Notes under the pieces: generated by a model
The model's input: the letters and a program-made list of their open reading frames with translations, nothing else
The model's database searches: none
Told to the model about the DNA's origin: nothing
Shown here: in pieces, positions 51,367-59,584 of the stretch
Layout of the letters: the number at the start of each line of letters is the position of its first letter
Position numbering within the stretch: the stretch's first letter is position 1
NCBI GenBank assembly: GCA_017792345.1
Contig: CP051228.1
Coordinates: 744,001 to 808,000, forward strand
Source of the DNA: Mesoflavibacter sp.
GTDB lineage: Bacteria > Pseudomonadota > Alphaproteobacteria > UBA8366 > Aestuariispiraceae
Direction: 5' to 3'
Length of the DNA: 64,000 nucleotides
Translations under genes and position numbers: made by a program

Positions 51367-52002
51367 ATGCCCGCATGGGACCTGCTGTTGCCCTTCATGG
51401 CAGCCACCATCGTTTTCGCCATCATGCCCGGCCCTGCGCTGCTTTATACTGCGGCCCAGACCTTGGCTCATGGCCGTCAGGGCGGCTTCATGGCGGCGTT
51501 GGGCATTCACATGGGGGGCTTCGCCCATGTCGCCGGGGCGGCACAGGGGCTGTCGGCCCTGTTCGCGCTGGTGCCGACGCTCTATGCGGGACTGAAAATC
51601 GCCGGCGCGGTCTATCTGATCTATATCGGCTATCGCATCATCCGCAGCCGCTTCGACCCGAATGCGGATATTCCCAACGGGAAGCCGGCGCGGAACGGCA
51701 AACGTGCTTTCCTACAAAGCGTTACGGTTGAGGTTCTGAATCCGAAGACGGCGCTGTTCTACATCGCCTTCCTGCCGCAATTCGTCGACCCGGCCGCGAT
51801 CCTGCCGATCTGGGCGCAGATGCTGATTCTGGGGACGGTCGTGAACATCGCCTTCTCCCTCGCCGATGTCGTGGCGGTTCTGCTGACATCGGCCGTCATG
51901 ACGGGGTTGAAACGCGGCGAAAAGGCCATCCGGATCGCGCGTTGGGCCGGCGGATCCATCCTGATCGGGCTGGGCGTCCATCTCGCCATATCCGAACGAT
52001 GA
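51367..52002 (+). CDS. LysE/RhtB family exporter
   Basis: A 211-residue membrane protein with about six helices. The family opening FAIMPGPALLYTAAQTLAHG holds the conserved P-G-P, and LNPKTALFYIAFLPQFVDP is the typical fourth-helix motif. LysE-family proteins export amino acids or related compounds. It begins 45 nt after the PaaK-like gene and is probably the last gene of the TetR-controlled run, perhaps to relieve overload of an imported compound (inference). Confidence 0.9.
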   Translation: MPAWDLLLPFMAATIVFAIMPGPALLYTAAQTLAHGRQGGFMAALGIHMGGFAHVAGAAQGLSALFALVPTLYAGLKIAGAVYLIYIGYRIIRSRFDPNADIPNGKPARNGKRAFLQSVTVEVLNPKTALFYIAFLPQFVDPAAILPIWAQMLILGTVVNIAFSLADVVAVLLTSAVMTGLKRGEKAIRIARWAGGSILIGLGVHLAISER

Positions 52003-52161
52003 CGGTAATCGGGTACCTGCCCCGAAATTGCCTTATTTTCACCTCTTAAAACGCCGCTCGAAATTCCAATATCTAAGGCGCTGAGACCTCCCCTCTCACC
52101 GGGGCGCCCCCCCAATGGCCCCGGAGCGGCTTCCAGGAACGAAGTCGTTGCAACCGCGATA

Positions 52162-52196
52162 GGCGGCCGCCGGTATCCCCCCCACCGGCGGCCGCC
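52162..52196. terminator. Strong GC hairpin after the lysE gene
   Basis: GGCGGCCGCCGGT, loop ATCCCCCCC, ACCGGCGGCCGCC: 13 perfect pairs, followed by ACCCTTTTC. It lies 160 bp after the exporter stop and about 100 bp before the next gene. The T-run is short, so it may be a terminator for the long cluster or a leader structure for the GlxA gene. The rest of the 297-bp gap (52003-52299) shows a short AT-rich part near 52030-52080 and nothing else I can name. Confidence 0.5.
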
Positions 52197-52299
52197 ACCC
52201 TTTTCAGCCCCCCTTTGGCGCGATTTGATGGATCTATGACCTATGCGCCAGTCCGCCCGACTGGCAAAATGTCCGGGATGATCAACAAACGGTGTCCCG

Positions 52300-53274
52300 A
52301 TGACCGACCGTGAAATCGCCCTGATCCTTTGGCCCCAATTCCAGATGCTGGATGTGATCGGTCCCCTGGAAGCGTTCACCATGGCGAACCGCTTCGCCGG
52401 GCCACATTACCGGACCGTCCTCTTATCCGCCCGCGGCACGGAGGCGGTCAGCAGCAGCGGCTACAGCCTGGGACCGGCCCTGCATCTGCATGATTGCGAC
52501 CCGAACCGCTTCGATACCGTGATCGTGCCCGGCGGGCTCGGGGTTCATGCCATGCGGGACGACGACGCGCTGCTGGACTGGTTGCGGCACGGCAGCGGCG
52601 AGGTCCGGCGCCTCTGTTCGGTTTGCAGCGGCGCCTTCCTGCTGGCGGAAGCCGGATTGTTGTCCGGGCGGCGGGCCGTGACCCATTGGGAATCGGTGCC
52701 GCGCCTGACCAGCGAATTTCCGTCCGTCCAGGTGGAACCCGACGCGCTGTACTGTCAGGACGGCAATATCTGGACGGCGGCCGGCGTGACGTCCGGCATG
52801 GACATGGCCCTGGCGCTGATCGAACAGGATCTGGGCCGGTCGGTCGCGCTGGCGACGGCGCGGGAATTGGTTCTCTATCTGAAGCGCCCGGGCGGCCAAT
52901 CACAATTTTCGTCCGAACTGCTGGCCCAGGAGCGTGGCGGATCGGCCTTCGACACGCTGATGGGCTGGCTGTTCAACCATCTCGACCGGCCGATCGATGT
53001 CGAGACGATGGCCGACCGCGCGGCGATGAGCCGCCGCAGCTTCCAGCGCCGTTTCACCGAAACCTTCGGCATGCCGCCCGCCAAATTCGTCGAACGCGCC
53101 CGTGTCGACGCCGCCCGGCGCGACCTGGAAGACGGCGCACGCGGTCTGGAACGGGTCGCTGCCGCAAGAGGCTTCGGCGACGCCGAGCGAATGCGCCGGT
53201 CCTTTCAACGCGTGCTGGGCCTGTCGCCGGCGGAATACCGCGACCGATTCCGCACTGCCAGCCGAACCGCCTAA
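52300..53274 (+). CDS. GlxA-type regulator: DJ-1/PfpI domain plus AraC DNA-binding domain
   Basis: A 324-residue transcription factor. Residues ~1-190 form a DJ-1/PfpI (glutamine-amidotransferase-like) sensor with VIVPGG and the elbow CSVCSGAFLLAEAG. Residues ~215-315 are an AraC/XylS pair of helix-turn-helices (MADRAAMSRRSFQRRFTETF, then ERVAAARGFGDAERMRRSFQ). Members respond to small amines such as choline or arginine derivatives, though many are uncharacterised. A cupin gene follows 14 nt downstream and is its most likely co-transcribed partner. Confidence 0.92.
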   Translation: MTDREIALILWPQFQMLDVIGPLEAFTMANRFAGPHYRTVLLSARGTEAVSSSGYSLGPALHLHDCDPNRFDTVIVPGGLGVHAMRDDDALLDWLRHGSGEVRRLCSVCSGAFLLAEAGLLSGRRAVTHWESVPRLTSEFPSVQVEPDALYCQDGNIWTAAGVTSGMDMALALIEQDLGRSVALATARELVLYLKRPGGQSQFSSELLAQERGGSAFDTLMGWLFNHLDRPIDVETMADRAAMSRRSFQRRFTETFGMPPAKFVERARVDAARRDLEDGARGLERVAAARGFGDAERMRRSFQRVLGLSPAEYRDRFRTASRTA

Positions 53275-53288
53275 TCCCGGAGACCGCC

Positions 53289-53603
53289 ATGCGCCATATT
53301 CAACCATCCCAGTTTACCGGCGACCGCCCCTGGGCCGCACTGGACATCGAACGCTTCGATGCCGCGACGGTACGGCTGCATTGGACCGATGAGGCCTATA
53401 TCTGGCACGTCAATGACGGGCCGGAGGTCTTTGCCCTGCTGACCGGCGCAGTGCGCATGCATATCCGCGATGCAGCGGGCCATGAAACCCATATCGACAT
53501 GGCACCCGGCGATATCATCCATTGCACGGAAGGCGACGAACACCGCGCGGAACCGCTGGAACCGTCCCGCATTCTGGTCGTCGAAAGGCCCGGCTCCGTC
53601 TAA
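53289..53603 (+). CDS. Small cupin-domain protein
   Basis: A 104-residue single-domain beta-barrel. WHVNDGPEVFALLTGAVRMH is the first cupin motif region (usually G-x5-H-x-H-x3-4-E-x6-G; here only H39, E46 and G52-type positions are kept), and APGDIIHCTEGDEHRAEP is the second, with P-G-D and a late His. Metal ligands are only partly conserved. Possibly a small-molecule isomerase or binding protein. Start and stop are tight to the GlxA-type gene, so a shared function is likely. Confidence 0.78.
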   Translation: MRHIQPSQFTGDRPWAALDIERFDAATVRLHWTDEAYIWHVNDGPEVFALLTGAVRMHIRDAAGHETHIDMAPGDIIHCTEGDEHRAEPLEPSRILVVERPGSV

Positions 53604-53715
53604 GCCGACGGACGGCCCGCACCGTCATCCCGATTGACAGGCAATGCACCGCCCCGCACCCTGCGGCCGTTAGGCAGGTCGACGATGTCGATACTTGAGG
53701 GGCGACAATCAAACA

Positions 53716-54135
53716 ATGCTGACGGTGCACGCCACCACGATCGCCATTGACGGGCGCGGCGTATTGTTGCGCGGCAGACCGGGATCGGGGAAATCCGACC
53801 TGGCGCTGCGCTTGATCGAAGACGGCGCCGAGCTTGTCGCCGACGACCAAACCGCCCTGAGCGCCGAGGACGGACAGGTCATCGCGTCCGCCCCGGCCGC
53901 CCTGTCCGGCCTGTTGGAAGTGCGCGGCGTCGGCATTGTCACCCTGCCCTACCGCGAATCCGTCGCCTTGTCGCTGCTGGCCGATCTGGACGCGGAACCG
54001 GTCCGCCTGCCAGAGGCCACCGACGATACGATCAGCGGCATCCGACTTCCCCGCCTGGCCGTCGCGCCATTCGAGGCCTCGGCCCCGGCGAAACTGCGCC
54101 TGGCCTTGCGCCAGGGCGTCGGTGTGGTGCCATGA
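53716..54135 (+). CDS. hprK: HPr kinase/phosphorylase, short alphaproteobacterial form
   Basis: Phosphorylates HPr on serine and reverses it. The 139-residue protein is only the catalytic core (Gram-positive HprK has about 310). Walker A GRPGSGKS at 20-27, DDQTAL after it and the K3-type segment LLEVRGVGIVTLPY are recognisable. Start is ATG; an in-frame TTG 7 codons up is less likely. It overlaps rapZ in ATGA and heads the PTS operon. Its target Ser46 is present in the HPr encoded three genes downstream. Confidence 0.9.
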   Translation: MLTVHATTIAIDGRGVLLRGRPGSGKSDLALRLIEDGAELVADDQTALSAEDGQVIASAPAALSGLLEVRGVGIVTLPYRESVALSLLADLDAEPVRLPEATDDTISGIRLPRLAVAPFEASAPAKLRLALRQGVGVVP

Positions 54136-55055
54136 CCGGCAATCGCGACACGTTGGACCTTGTTCTGGTCACGGGCATGTCCGGTGCCGGCCGATCGACC
54201 GCCCTGGCGGTGCTGGAGGATCTGGGATTCGAAGCGGTGGACAACCTGCCGCTGACCTTCCTGGCCCGGCTGGCGCAATCGATCCGCGAGGACCAACACG
54301 CCGCCCCCATCGCCATCGGGGTCGATATCCGAAGCCGCGATTTCGGTGTCGGCGCGCTGCAGGTTGAGATCGACAAGCTGAAGAATGCCGACGGATTGCG
54401 GATTACGACCGTCTTCCTGGACTGCGACGATGATGAGTTGCTGCGCCGGTTCACCGAAACCCGGCGGCGTCATCCGCTGGCCGCCGACCGTCCGGTCGCA
54501 GACGGAATCCGACTGGAACGCCGCGCAATCGCGCCGCTGGCCGAACGGGCGGACATGATGGTCGACACGACGGGGCTGACGGTCTGGGACTTCAAGCAGC
54601 GCATGACCTCGCTGTTCGGCGGCGGGGCCGCGGTCGGCGCGGCGATCACGGTCATGTCCTTTTCCTATCGCCGGGGCGTCCCGCGAGAGGCGGATATGGT
54701 ACTGGATGTCCGCTTCCTGAAGAACCCGCATTACGATCCGGCCCTCCGCGACCTGACCGGTCTGGACGCGGCGGTCGGCGAGGCCATCGCCGCCGATCCG
54801 GACTGCGCGGGCTTCCTTCAGGACCTGCAGACGCTGCTGGCGCGGGTATTGCCGCGACAGGAGACAGAGGGAAAAAGCTATCTGACCATTGCATTCGGCT
54901 GCACGGGCGGCAAACATCGGTCAGTCTATATGGCTGAGAGATTGGCTTTATGGCTGACGGATCAGGGGCGCGCGGCGTATCGTTTCCACCGGGATATGCC
55001 GAAGCCGGATGCCGGAAAGGCAAACAGGGACGGTCTGGAGAAGGATAGCGCATGA
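54132..55055 (+). CDS. rapZ: RNase adapter protein RapZ (YvcJ family)
   Basis: A 307-residue nucleotide-binding protein. In E. coli it directs RNase E to the small RNA GlmZ; in other groups the role is less clear. The Walker A reads GMSGAGRS (15-22), with Arg in the usual Lys place, also seen in other RapZ homologues. The C-terminal domain has DVRFLKNPHYDP and FGCTGGKHRSVYMAERLA, the conserved ligand pocket. Gene overlaps of 4 nt on both sides tie it to hprK and the EIIA gene. Confidence 0.93.
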   Translation: MTGNRDTLDLVLVTGMSGAGRSTALAVLEDLGFEAVDNLPLTFLARLAQSIREDQHAAPIAIGVDIRSRDFGVGALQVEIDKLKNADGLRITTVFLDCDDDELLRRFTETRRRHPLAADRPVADGIRLERRAIAPLAERADMMVDTTGLTVWDFKQRMTSLFGGGAAVGAAITVMSFSYRRGVPREADMVLDVRFLKNPHYDPALRDLTGLDAAVGEAIAADPDCAGFLQDLQTLLARVLPRQETEGKSYLTIAFGCTGGKHRSVYMAERLALWLTDQGRAAYRFHRDMPKPDAGKANRDGLEKDSA

Positions 55056-55447
55056 TCGGACTGGTACTGGTGACCCATGGCGGGTTGGCGCGGGAATTCG
55101 TCGCGGCAATGGAACATGTGGTCGGCCCGCAGGAAAAGGTGACCGCGATCTGCATCGGTCCCGACGACGATATGGAGCGGCGGCGCGTCGACATATTGGA
55201 GGCGGTGAAATCCGTCGAGTCGGGTGAAGGCGTGGTGCTGCTGACCGATATGTTCGGCGGGACCCCGTCCAACCTGGCGATTTCGATCATGGACCAAGCC
55301 AAGGTTGAAGTGATCGCCGGGCTGAACCTTCCCATGCTGATCAAGCTGGCCAAGGTCCGGTCGGTGGAGCCGCTGGACAAGGCCGTCGCGTTGGCGCAGG
55401 AAGCGGGCACGAAATACATCAATGTGGCCAGCACTCTGCTGGGATGA
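55052..55447 (+). CDS. PTS EIIA component, mannose family
   Basis: A 131-residue EIIA-Man domain. The phosphorylation site is His9 in VTHGGLAREF; LLTDMFGGTPSNLA is the second hallmark. No EIIB or EIIC domain is attached or nearby, so it cannot drive sugar import from this locus; as in related bacteria it should be a regulatory phospho-acceptor. ATGA overlap with both rapZ and ptsH. Confidence 0.93.
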   Translation: MIGLVLVTHGGLAREFVAAMEHVVGPQEKVTAICIGPDDDMERRRVDILEAVKSVESGEGVVLLTDMFGGTPSNLAISIMDQAKVEVIAGLNLPMLIKLAKVRSVEPLDKAVALAQEAGTKYINVASTLLG

Positions 55448-55713
55448 TCATGCGTACATTGACGATCCGAAATTCGCGCGGATTGCACGCGCGCGCCGCC
55501 GCGCAATTCGTCCAAACGGCCGAGAAGTTCGACGCCGAGATCGAGGTTTCCAAGGACGGACAGACCGTGACGGGCACATCCATCATGGGGTTGATGATGC
55601 TGGCCGCCGCCAAGGGAACCAGCATCGACGTCCGCGCCGAGGGGCCGGAGGCCGAGGCGGCGCTGGCCGAAATCGTGGCTTTGGTGGAGGCCGGTTTCCA
55701 CGAGGAGAATTGA
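55444..55713 (+). CDS. ptsH: Phosphocarrier protein HPr
   Basis: An 89-residue HPr. From the first ATG (in ATGA overlap) the active histidine is His15 in SRGLHARAAAQF and the regulatory serine is Ser46 in TGTSIMGLMML, the canonical positions. Ser46 is the site of HprK. A second Met at residue 3 is a possible start. It should take phosphate from EI and pass it to the EIIA in the same operon. Confidence 0.95.
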   Translation: MIMRTLTIRNSRGLHARAAAQFVQTAEKFDAEIEVSKDGQTVTGTSIMGLMMLAAAKGTSIDVRAEGPEAEAALAEIVALVEAGFHEEN

Positions 55714-55720
55714 CGCCGCC

Positions 55721-57496
55721 ATGTCCGCAAAGGTCCCATCCGATGCGAGAACCGGCGAAACGATCCTGCAGGGGATCGGCGTTTCGCCCGGCGTCGCCTT
55801 TGGCCGGATTACGCTGATCGACGCAGCGGGCTATGGCGTTTCCGATCACACGATCGGCGCCGACGGTCTGGCCCAGGAAATCGAAAGATTGGACAAGGCG
55901 GTCCGCAAGAGCCGCCGCCAGATCCTGGCGCTGAAACGCATTCGCGGACGGCTGCCCGACGCAGCGGCGGCGGAATTGGGCGATATTCTGGAAGCCCATG
56001 TCCAGATGCTGGGCGATTCCCGTCTTGTGCGCGGTGCGCGCAAACGCATTCAGGACGAGGGCCGCAACGCCGCCGCGGCAATGAAGGCGGAATGCGACGC
56101 CATTGTCACCGGCTTCCAAGCCATGGATAACCGATATCTTGCCGCCCGCGCCGACGATGTGCGCGAAGTCGCCTATCGTGTACTGCGGAACCTGACCGAT
56201 GCCCCGAAAAACGCCTTTGCCGGCGCGCCGGAGGGATCGGTCGTCCTATCCGAAAGCATCAGTCCGGCCGATACCGCGATGATGGATCCGGCCCGTATCA
56301 ACGGTTTCGCCGCGTCCCAGGGCGGCGCGCAGAGCCATACCGCGATCCTGGCGCGGTCGCTGGGCATCCCGGCCGTGCTGGGGTTAGGTGCCTTTCACGC
56401 CCCGTCCGCCGGAACCGAGGTCATCCTGGACGGTACGGAAGGGGTCGTGATTCTGCGCCCGGCACCGGCGACCGAGGCGCGCTATCGCGACAAATATGCC
56501 AAACAAGTCCGCGACCAACGCCGCCTGGAGGCGCTGATCGACGAGCCTGCGGCGACTCGCGACGGCGTCACGGTGCGGTTGGAGGCCAATCTGGAACTGC
56601 CCCGCGAGGCGGAAATCGCCTCGCGCAACGGTGCAGACGGCGTCGGCCTGTTCCGTACCGAATTCATGTTCATGAACCGCGACACACCGCCGGACGAAGA
56701 CGATCAGTACAAGGCGCTGGCGGAGGTGGTGCGGGCGATGAAAGGCCGTCCCGTCACCATCCGCACCATGGATGTCGGCGGCGAGAAACTCGCCTATGCG
56801 CTCGGCGACGATCTGGCGCCCTCCCCCAACCCGGCATTGGGTTTGCGCGCGATCCGGCTATCGCTGAAGCGGCCCAAACTGCTGGAAACCCAACTTTGCG
56901 CCATCTTGCGGGCTGGGGCGCACGGTCCGGTGCGCATCCTTTTGCCCATGATCGCGACCTCGGGCGAAGTCCGGCAGGTCCGGGAAATCTTGGGCCGCAT
57001 CGCAAAACGTCTGCGCCGGCGCGGGGTCGATTTCGCCGATCCGCTGCCGCCCCTGGGCGTCATGATCGAAGTGCCGGGCGCGGCGATCGCGGCCGATTCC
57101 CTGGCCCAGGTTGCGGATTTCTTCGCTATCGGCACCAACGATTTGACCCAGTACACCCTGGCCATCGACCGGACGGACGAGCAGGTCGCCCATCTCTATA
57201 ACCCGCTGCATCCGGCGGTGCTGCGGCTGATGGACTTCGCGGTTCAGGCCGCGCTTCGGGCTCGCATACCGGTTTCGGTCTGCGGCGAGATCGCCGGCGA
57301 TCCGCGCTTCACCGCGCTGTTGGTCGGGCTCGGCATCCGCGACCTGTCCATGGCGTCGACCAGCCTCCTGCGGGTGAAACAGCGAATCCGCCAGATCGAG
57401 TTCACCGCCGCCGCCAATCGGGCCCGCATGGTGATGGAAAGCCATGACAGTGGTCGCATCCGGATGCTGCTGGACGATTTGAACGGCCTGAACTGA
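55721..57496 (+). CDS. ptsI: PTS enzyme I (PEP-protein phosphotransferase)
   Basis: Phosphorylates HPr from PEP. The 591-residue protein has the phospho-His domain with GGAQSHTAILARS (His206), the PEP-binding TIM barrel (GLFRTEFMFMN, FAIGTNDLTQYTLAIDR) and the conserved Cys in SVCGEIAGDP. It lacks the N-terminal GAF domain of the nitrogen-type PtsP. It follows ptsH by 7 nt and ends the operon. Confidence 0.96.
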   Translation: MSAKVPSDARTGETILQGIGVSPGVAFGRITLIDAAGYGVSDHTIGADGLAQEIERLDKAVRKSRRQILALKRIRGRLPDAAAAELGDILEAHVQMLGDSRLVRGARKRIQDEGRNAAAAMKAECDAIVTGFQAMDNRYLAARADDVREVAYRVLRNLTDAPKNAFAGAPEGSVVLSESISPADTAMMDPARINGFAASQGGAQSHTAILARSLGIPAVLGLGAFHAPSAGTEVILDGTEGVVILRPAPATEARYRDKYAKQVRDQRRLEALIDEPAATRDGVTVRLEANLELPREAEIASRNGADGVGLFRTEFMFMNRDTPPDEDDQYKALAEVVRAMKGRPVTIRTMDVGGEKLAYALGDDLAPSPNPALGLRAIRLSLKRPKLLETQLCAILRAGAHGPVRILLPMIATSGEVRQVREILGRIAKRLRRRGVDFADPLPPLGVMIEVPGAAIAADSLAQVADFFAIGTNDLTQYTLAIDRTDEQVAHLYNPLHPAVLRLMDFAVQAALRARIPVSVCGEIAGDPRFTALLVGLGIRDLSMASTSLLRVKQRIRQIEFTAAANRARMVMESHDSGRIRMLLDDLNGLN

Positions 57497-57594
57497 CCGG
57501 AATACCGCCCCCGAATCCGAAATGTGCCTTTCCAATGACGGCTTTGTGTAATGGCTTCGCTAAGCCCTTGGCGGGAAAGCTTGAAAAGCTTCAC

Positions 57595-57622
57595 TTGAAT
57601 TAGGGCAGAAGGCTTTTATAAA
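57595..57622 (+). promoter_or_regulatory. Sigma-70-type promoter before the small secreted protein gene
   Basis: TTGAAT (57595-57600), 16-bp spacer, TATAAA (57617-57622), about 70 nt ahead of the TTG start. Just upstream AAGCTT occurs twice (57577-57582 and 57586-57591). The segment is AT-richer than its surroundings. Confidence 0.5.
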
Positions 57623-57692
57623 CTCGTCCCGCTACGCAATTGGGGTTGCCGCGCGCATCGCGGTGCGCGGCCCCGGGAGAGGGAGAGGGTCA

Positions 57693-58271
57693 TTGACGGT
57701 CGATCAGTCCACGCAGGCACGCCGTTCCCGTAAATGGCGCGCGACGGCAATCGCTGCCACGCTCGCCGCAACAATGTCGATTTCGGGCGTCGCCCAGGCC
57801 TGTTTGAATGGGATCGTCCCGAACCACACGCTGGCCCTTTCCGTCCGCACGCTGCAGTCCGATCTGATGGTCTCGGCCCTGTCCTGCAACGAACGCGACC
57901 GGTACAACGCCTTCGCCATCAAATATCGCCCGCATCTGCAGAAGCACGGCTCGGCCCTGAAAGACTATTTCAACAAGCTGCATGGCGGCGCGGCGACGCG
58001 TGAGTTGAACGCCTATGTCACCGATCTGGCGAATTACGCGTCGGTGCGCCACGCCCAGGACCGTAAAGCGTTCTGCGGCGGCACGGTCAGCGCCTTCAAG
58101 GCCCTGCTGATCGAAAAGGATGTCGATATCCACCGTGTGGCCCTGGCCTATTCGATGCGGGTTTCCCCGTCGCTGAAGCAGGAAATCACCCTGGCGGCGG
58201 CCAGCGGCGGCTGTGACGTCGTCGCCCAGGGCAGCACCGTCGCAGCAGGCGGGATCACCATTCTGGAATAA
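57693..58271 (+). CDS. Small secreted cysteine-containing protein, unknown function, TTG start
   Basis: A 192-residue protein I do not recognise. The start is TTG (then TVDQSTQARRSR) with GGGAGAGG 4-11 nt upstream; no ATG fits. A basic N-terminus and a hydrophobic stretch give a signal peptide to about residue 36 (SISGVAQA), with Cys37 the first mature residue. Four cysteines are spread through the mature part (ACLNG, LSCNERD, AFCGGT, GGCDVV), consistent with two disulfides. The rest is mainly helical. It has its own promoter and a bidirectional-looking terminator against kynU. Confidence 0.75.
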   Translation: MTVDQSTQARRSRKWRATAIAATLAATMSISGVAQACLNGIVPNHTLALSVRTLQSDLMVSALSCNERDRYNAFAIKYRPHLQKHGSALKDYFNKLHGGAATRELNAYVTDLANYASVRHAQDRKAFCGGTVSAFKALLIEKDVDIHRVALAYSMRVSPSLKQEITLAAASGGCDVVAQGSTVAAGGITILE

Positions 58272-58282
58272 GCCCTTCCCCG

Positions 58283-58303
58283 AACGGATCTTCGCGATCC
58301 GTT
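58283..58303. terminator. Hairpin between convergent genes
   Basis: AACGGATC, loop TTCGC, GATCCGTT: 8 perfect pairs, in the 37-bp gap between the small secreted protein gene and kynU, which face each other. T-rich on the right (GTTTAAGG) and A-rich on the left of the other strand is only partly met, so efficiency is uncertain. Confidence 0.5.
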
Positions 58304-58308
58304 TAAGG

Positions 58309-59568
58309 TCAGGTTACGGCGGCCCGGGTCTTGTACTCGGGCCGATCCCATTCGTGGGTCGAGAAAATCTCGGCCAATATGACGGCCGCGTCCAGAACCG
58401 CGCCATAGGTCAGGTAGAGCGGCGAGAAGCCGAACCGCACGATATCCGGCGCCCGGAAGTCGCCGATCACCCCGCGCGCGATCAGCGCCTGCATTACCGC
58501 ATACCCCTCGGCGTGCCGAAAGGAGACCTGCGCCCCACGGCGTGTCCTGTCGCGCGGGCTGGCGAGAAGGAGCCCCGCCTCTTCCGGCACGAGCGCCTCG
58601 ACGCAGTCGATGAAGAAATCACACAACCCCGCCGTCTTCGCCTCGATCATTCTGCCGTCGACGCCGTCATAAGCCTCCAGAGCCGTCTCCAGCGCCGCCA
58701 TGGACAGGACGGGAGGTGTCCCGATCACATACCGGTCCATGCCCGGCGCCGGTTCGTAATCGGGGCGGAAATCGAAAGGAGCCGCATGCCCGAGCCATCC
58801 CGCCAGGATCGGCCGGGCGGTTTCGCGATGCGCTTCGGCGGCGTAGACGAAGGCCGGTGCGCCCGGCCCGCCATTCAGGAACTTGTAGCCGCACCCAACC
58901 GCGAAATCCGCGCCATCGGCGTCCAGATTGACCTCAAACGCCCCTGCGCTATGGGCCAGATCCCATAAAGCCAACGCCCCGACCCGATGAATTGCGTCCG
59001 ACACCCGGCGCATGTTCAGCTTGCGGCCCGACCGGTAGTCCGTCTGGGTCAGCATCACGACCGCCACATCTGCATCCAGCGCGCCGTCCAGATCGGTTTC
59101 CGCGTCGTCGATCAGCCGCAGGGCATAGCCGCCGCCCAATTCCTCCAACAGGCGTTGGGCGACATAAAGATCTGTCGGGAAATTGCCCCGTTCGGATACG
59201 ACGATCCGCCGGCCGGGCCTCAGAGACAGGGCAGCGGACAGAACCTTGAGCAGATTGACCGATGTGGAATCGCAGGCCCGGATCGATTCCGGTGCCGCGC
59301 CGACCAGGGCCGCGATGCGCGCGCCGATCCGCGCCCCGAACCCCATCCAGCCGTTCTTGTTCCAACTGGTGATCAGGTCGACGCCCCATTCCTGCCCCGC
59401 GACGCGGGTAAGGCGATCCATCACGCCCCGCGGCGGCGGGCCGAGGGAGTTGCCGTCCAGATAGATCACGCCACGCGGCAGATCGAACTGATCCGCCCGC
59501 GCGGCCAGACCGTCCGCCAGATCCAAATTCCGCGCACGGCCGCGCAGATCGGAAATTGTACCCGCCAT
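58309..59568 (-). CDS. kynU: Kynureninase
   Basis: PLP enzyme that splits kynurenine to anthranilate and alanine in tryptophan breakdown. The 419-residue protein has the family start YLDGNSLGPPPRGV, the ring-binding WNKNGWMGFG segment and the PLP lysine Lys229 in GCGYKFLNGGPGAP. A GTG one codon upstream is possible, but ATG is preferred. No kynA or kynB is adjacent. It follows the glutamate dehydrogenase gene by 16 nt on the same strand and may be read through from it. Confidence 0.94.
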   Translation of the reverse strand: MAGTISDLRGRARNLDLADGLAARADQFDLPRGVIYLDGNSLGPPPRGVMDRLTRVAGQEWGVDLITSWNKNGWMGFGARIGARIAALVGAAPESIRACDSTSVNLLKVLSAALSLRPGRRIVVSERGNFPTDLYVAQRLLEELGGGYALRLIDDAETDLDGALDADVAVVMLTQTDYRSGRKLNMRRVSDAIHRVGALALWDLAHSAGAFEVNLDADGADFAVGCGYKFLNGGPGAPAFVYAAEAHRETARPILAGWLGHAAPFDFRPDYEPAPGMDRYVIGTPPVLSMAALETALEAYDGVDGRMIEAKTAGLCDFFIDCVEALVPEEAGLLLASPRDRTRRGAQVSFRHAEGYAVMQALIARGVIGDFRAPDIVRFGFSPLYLTYGAVLDAAVILAEIFSTHEWDRPEYKTRAAVT

Positions 59569-59584
59569 CACCGACCCCGACGCC

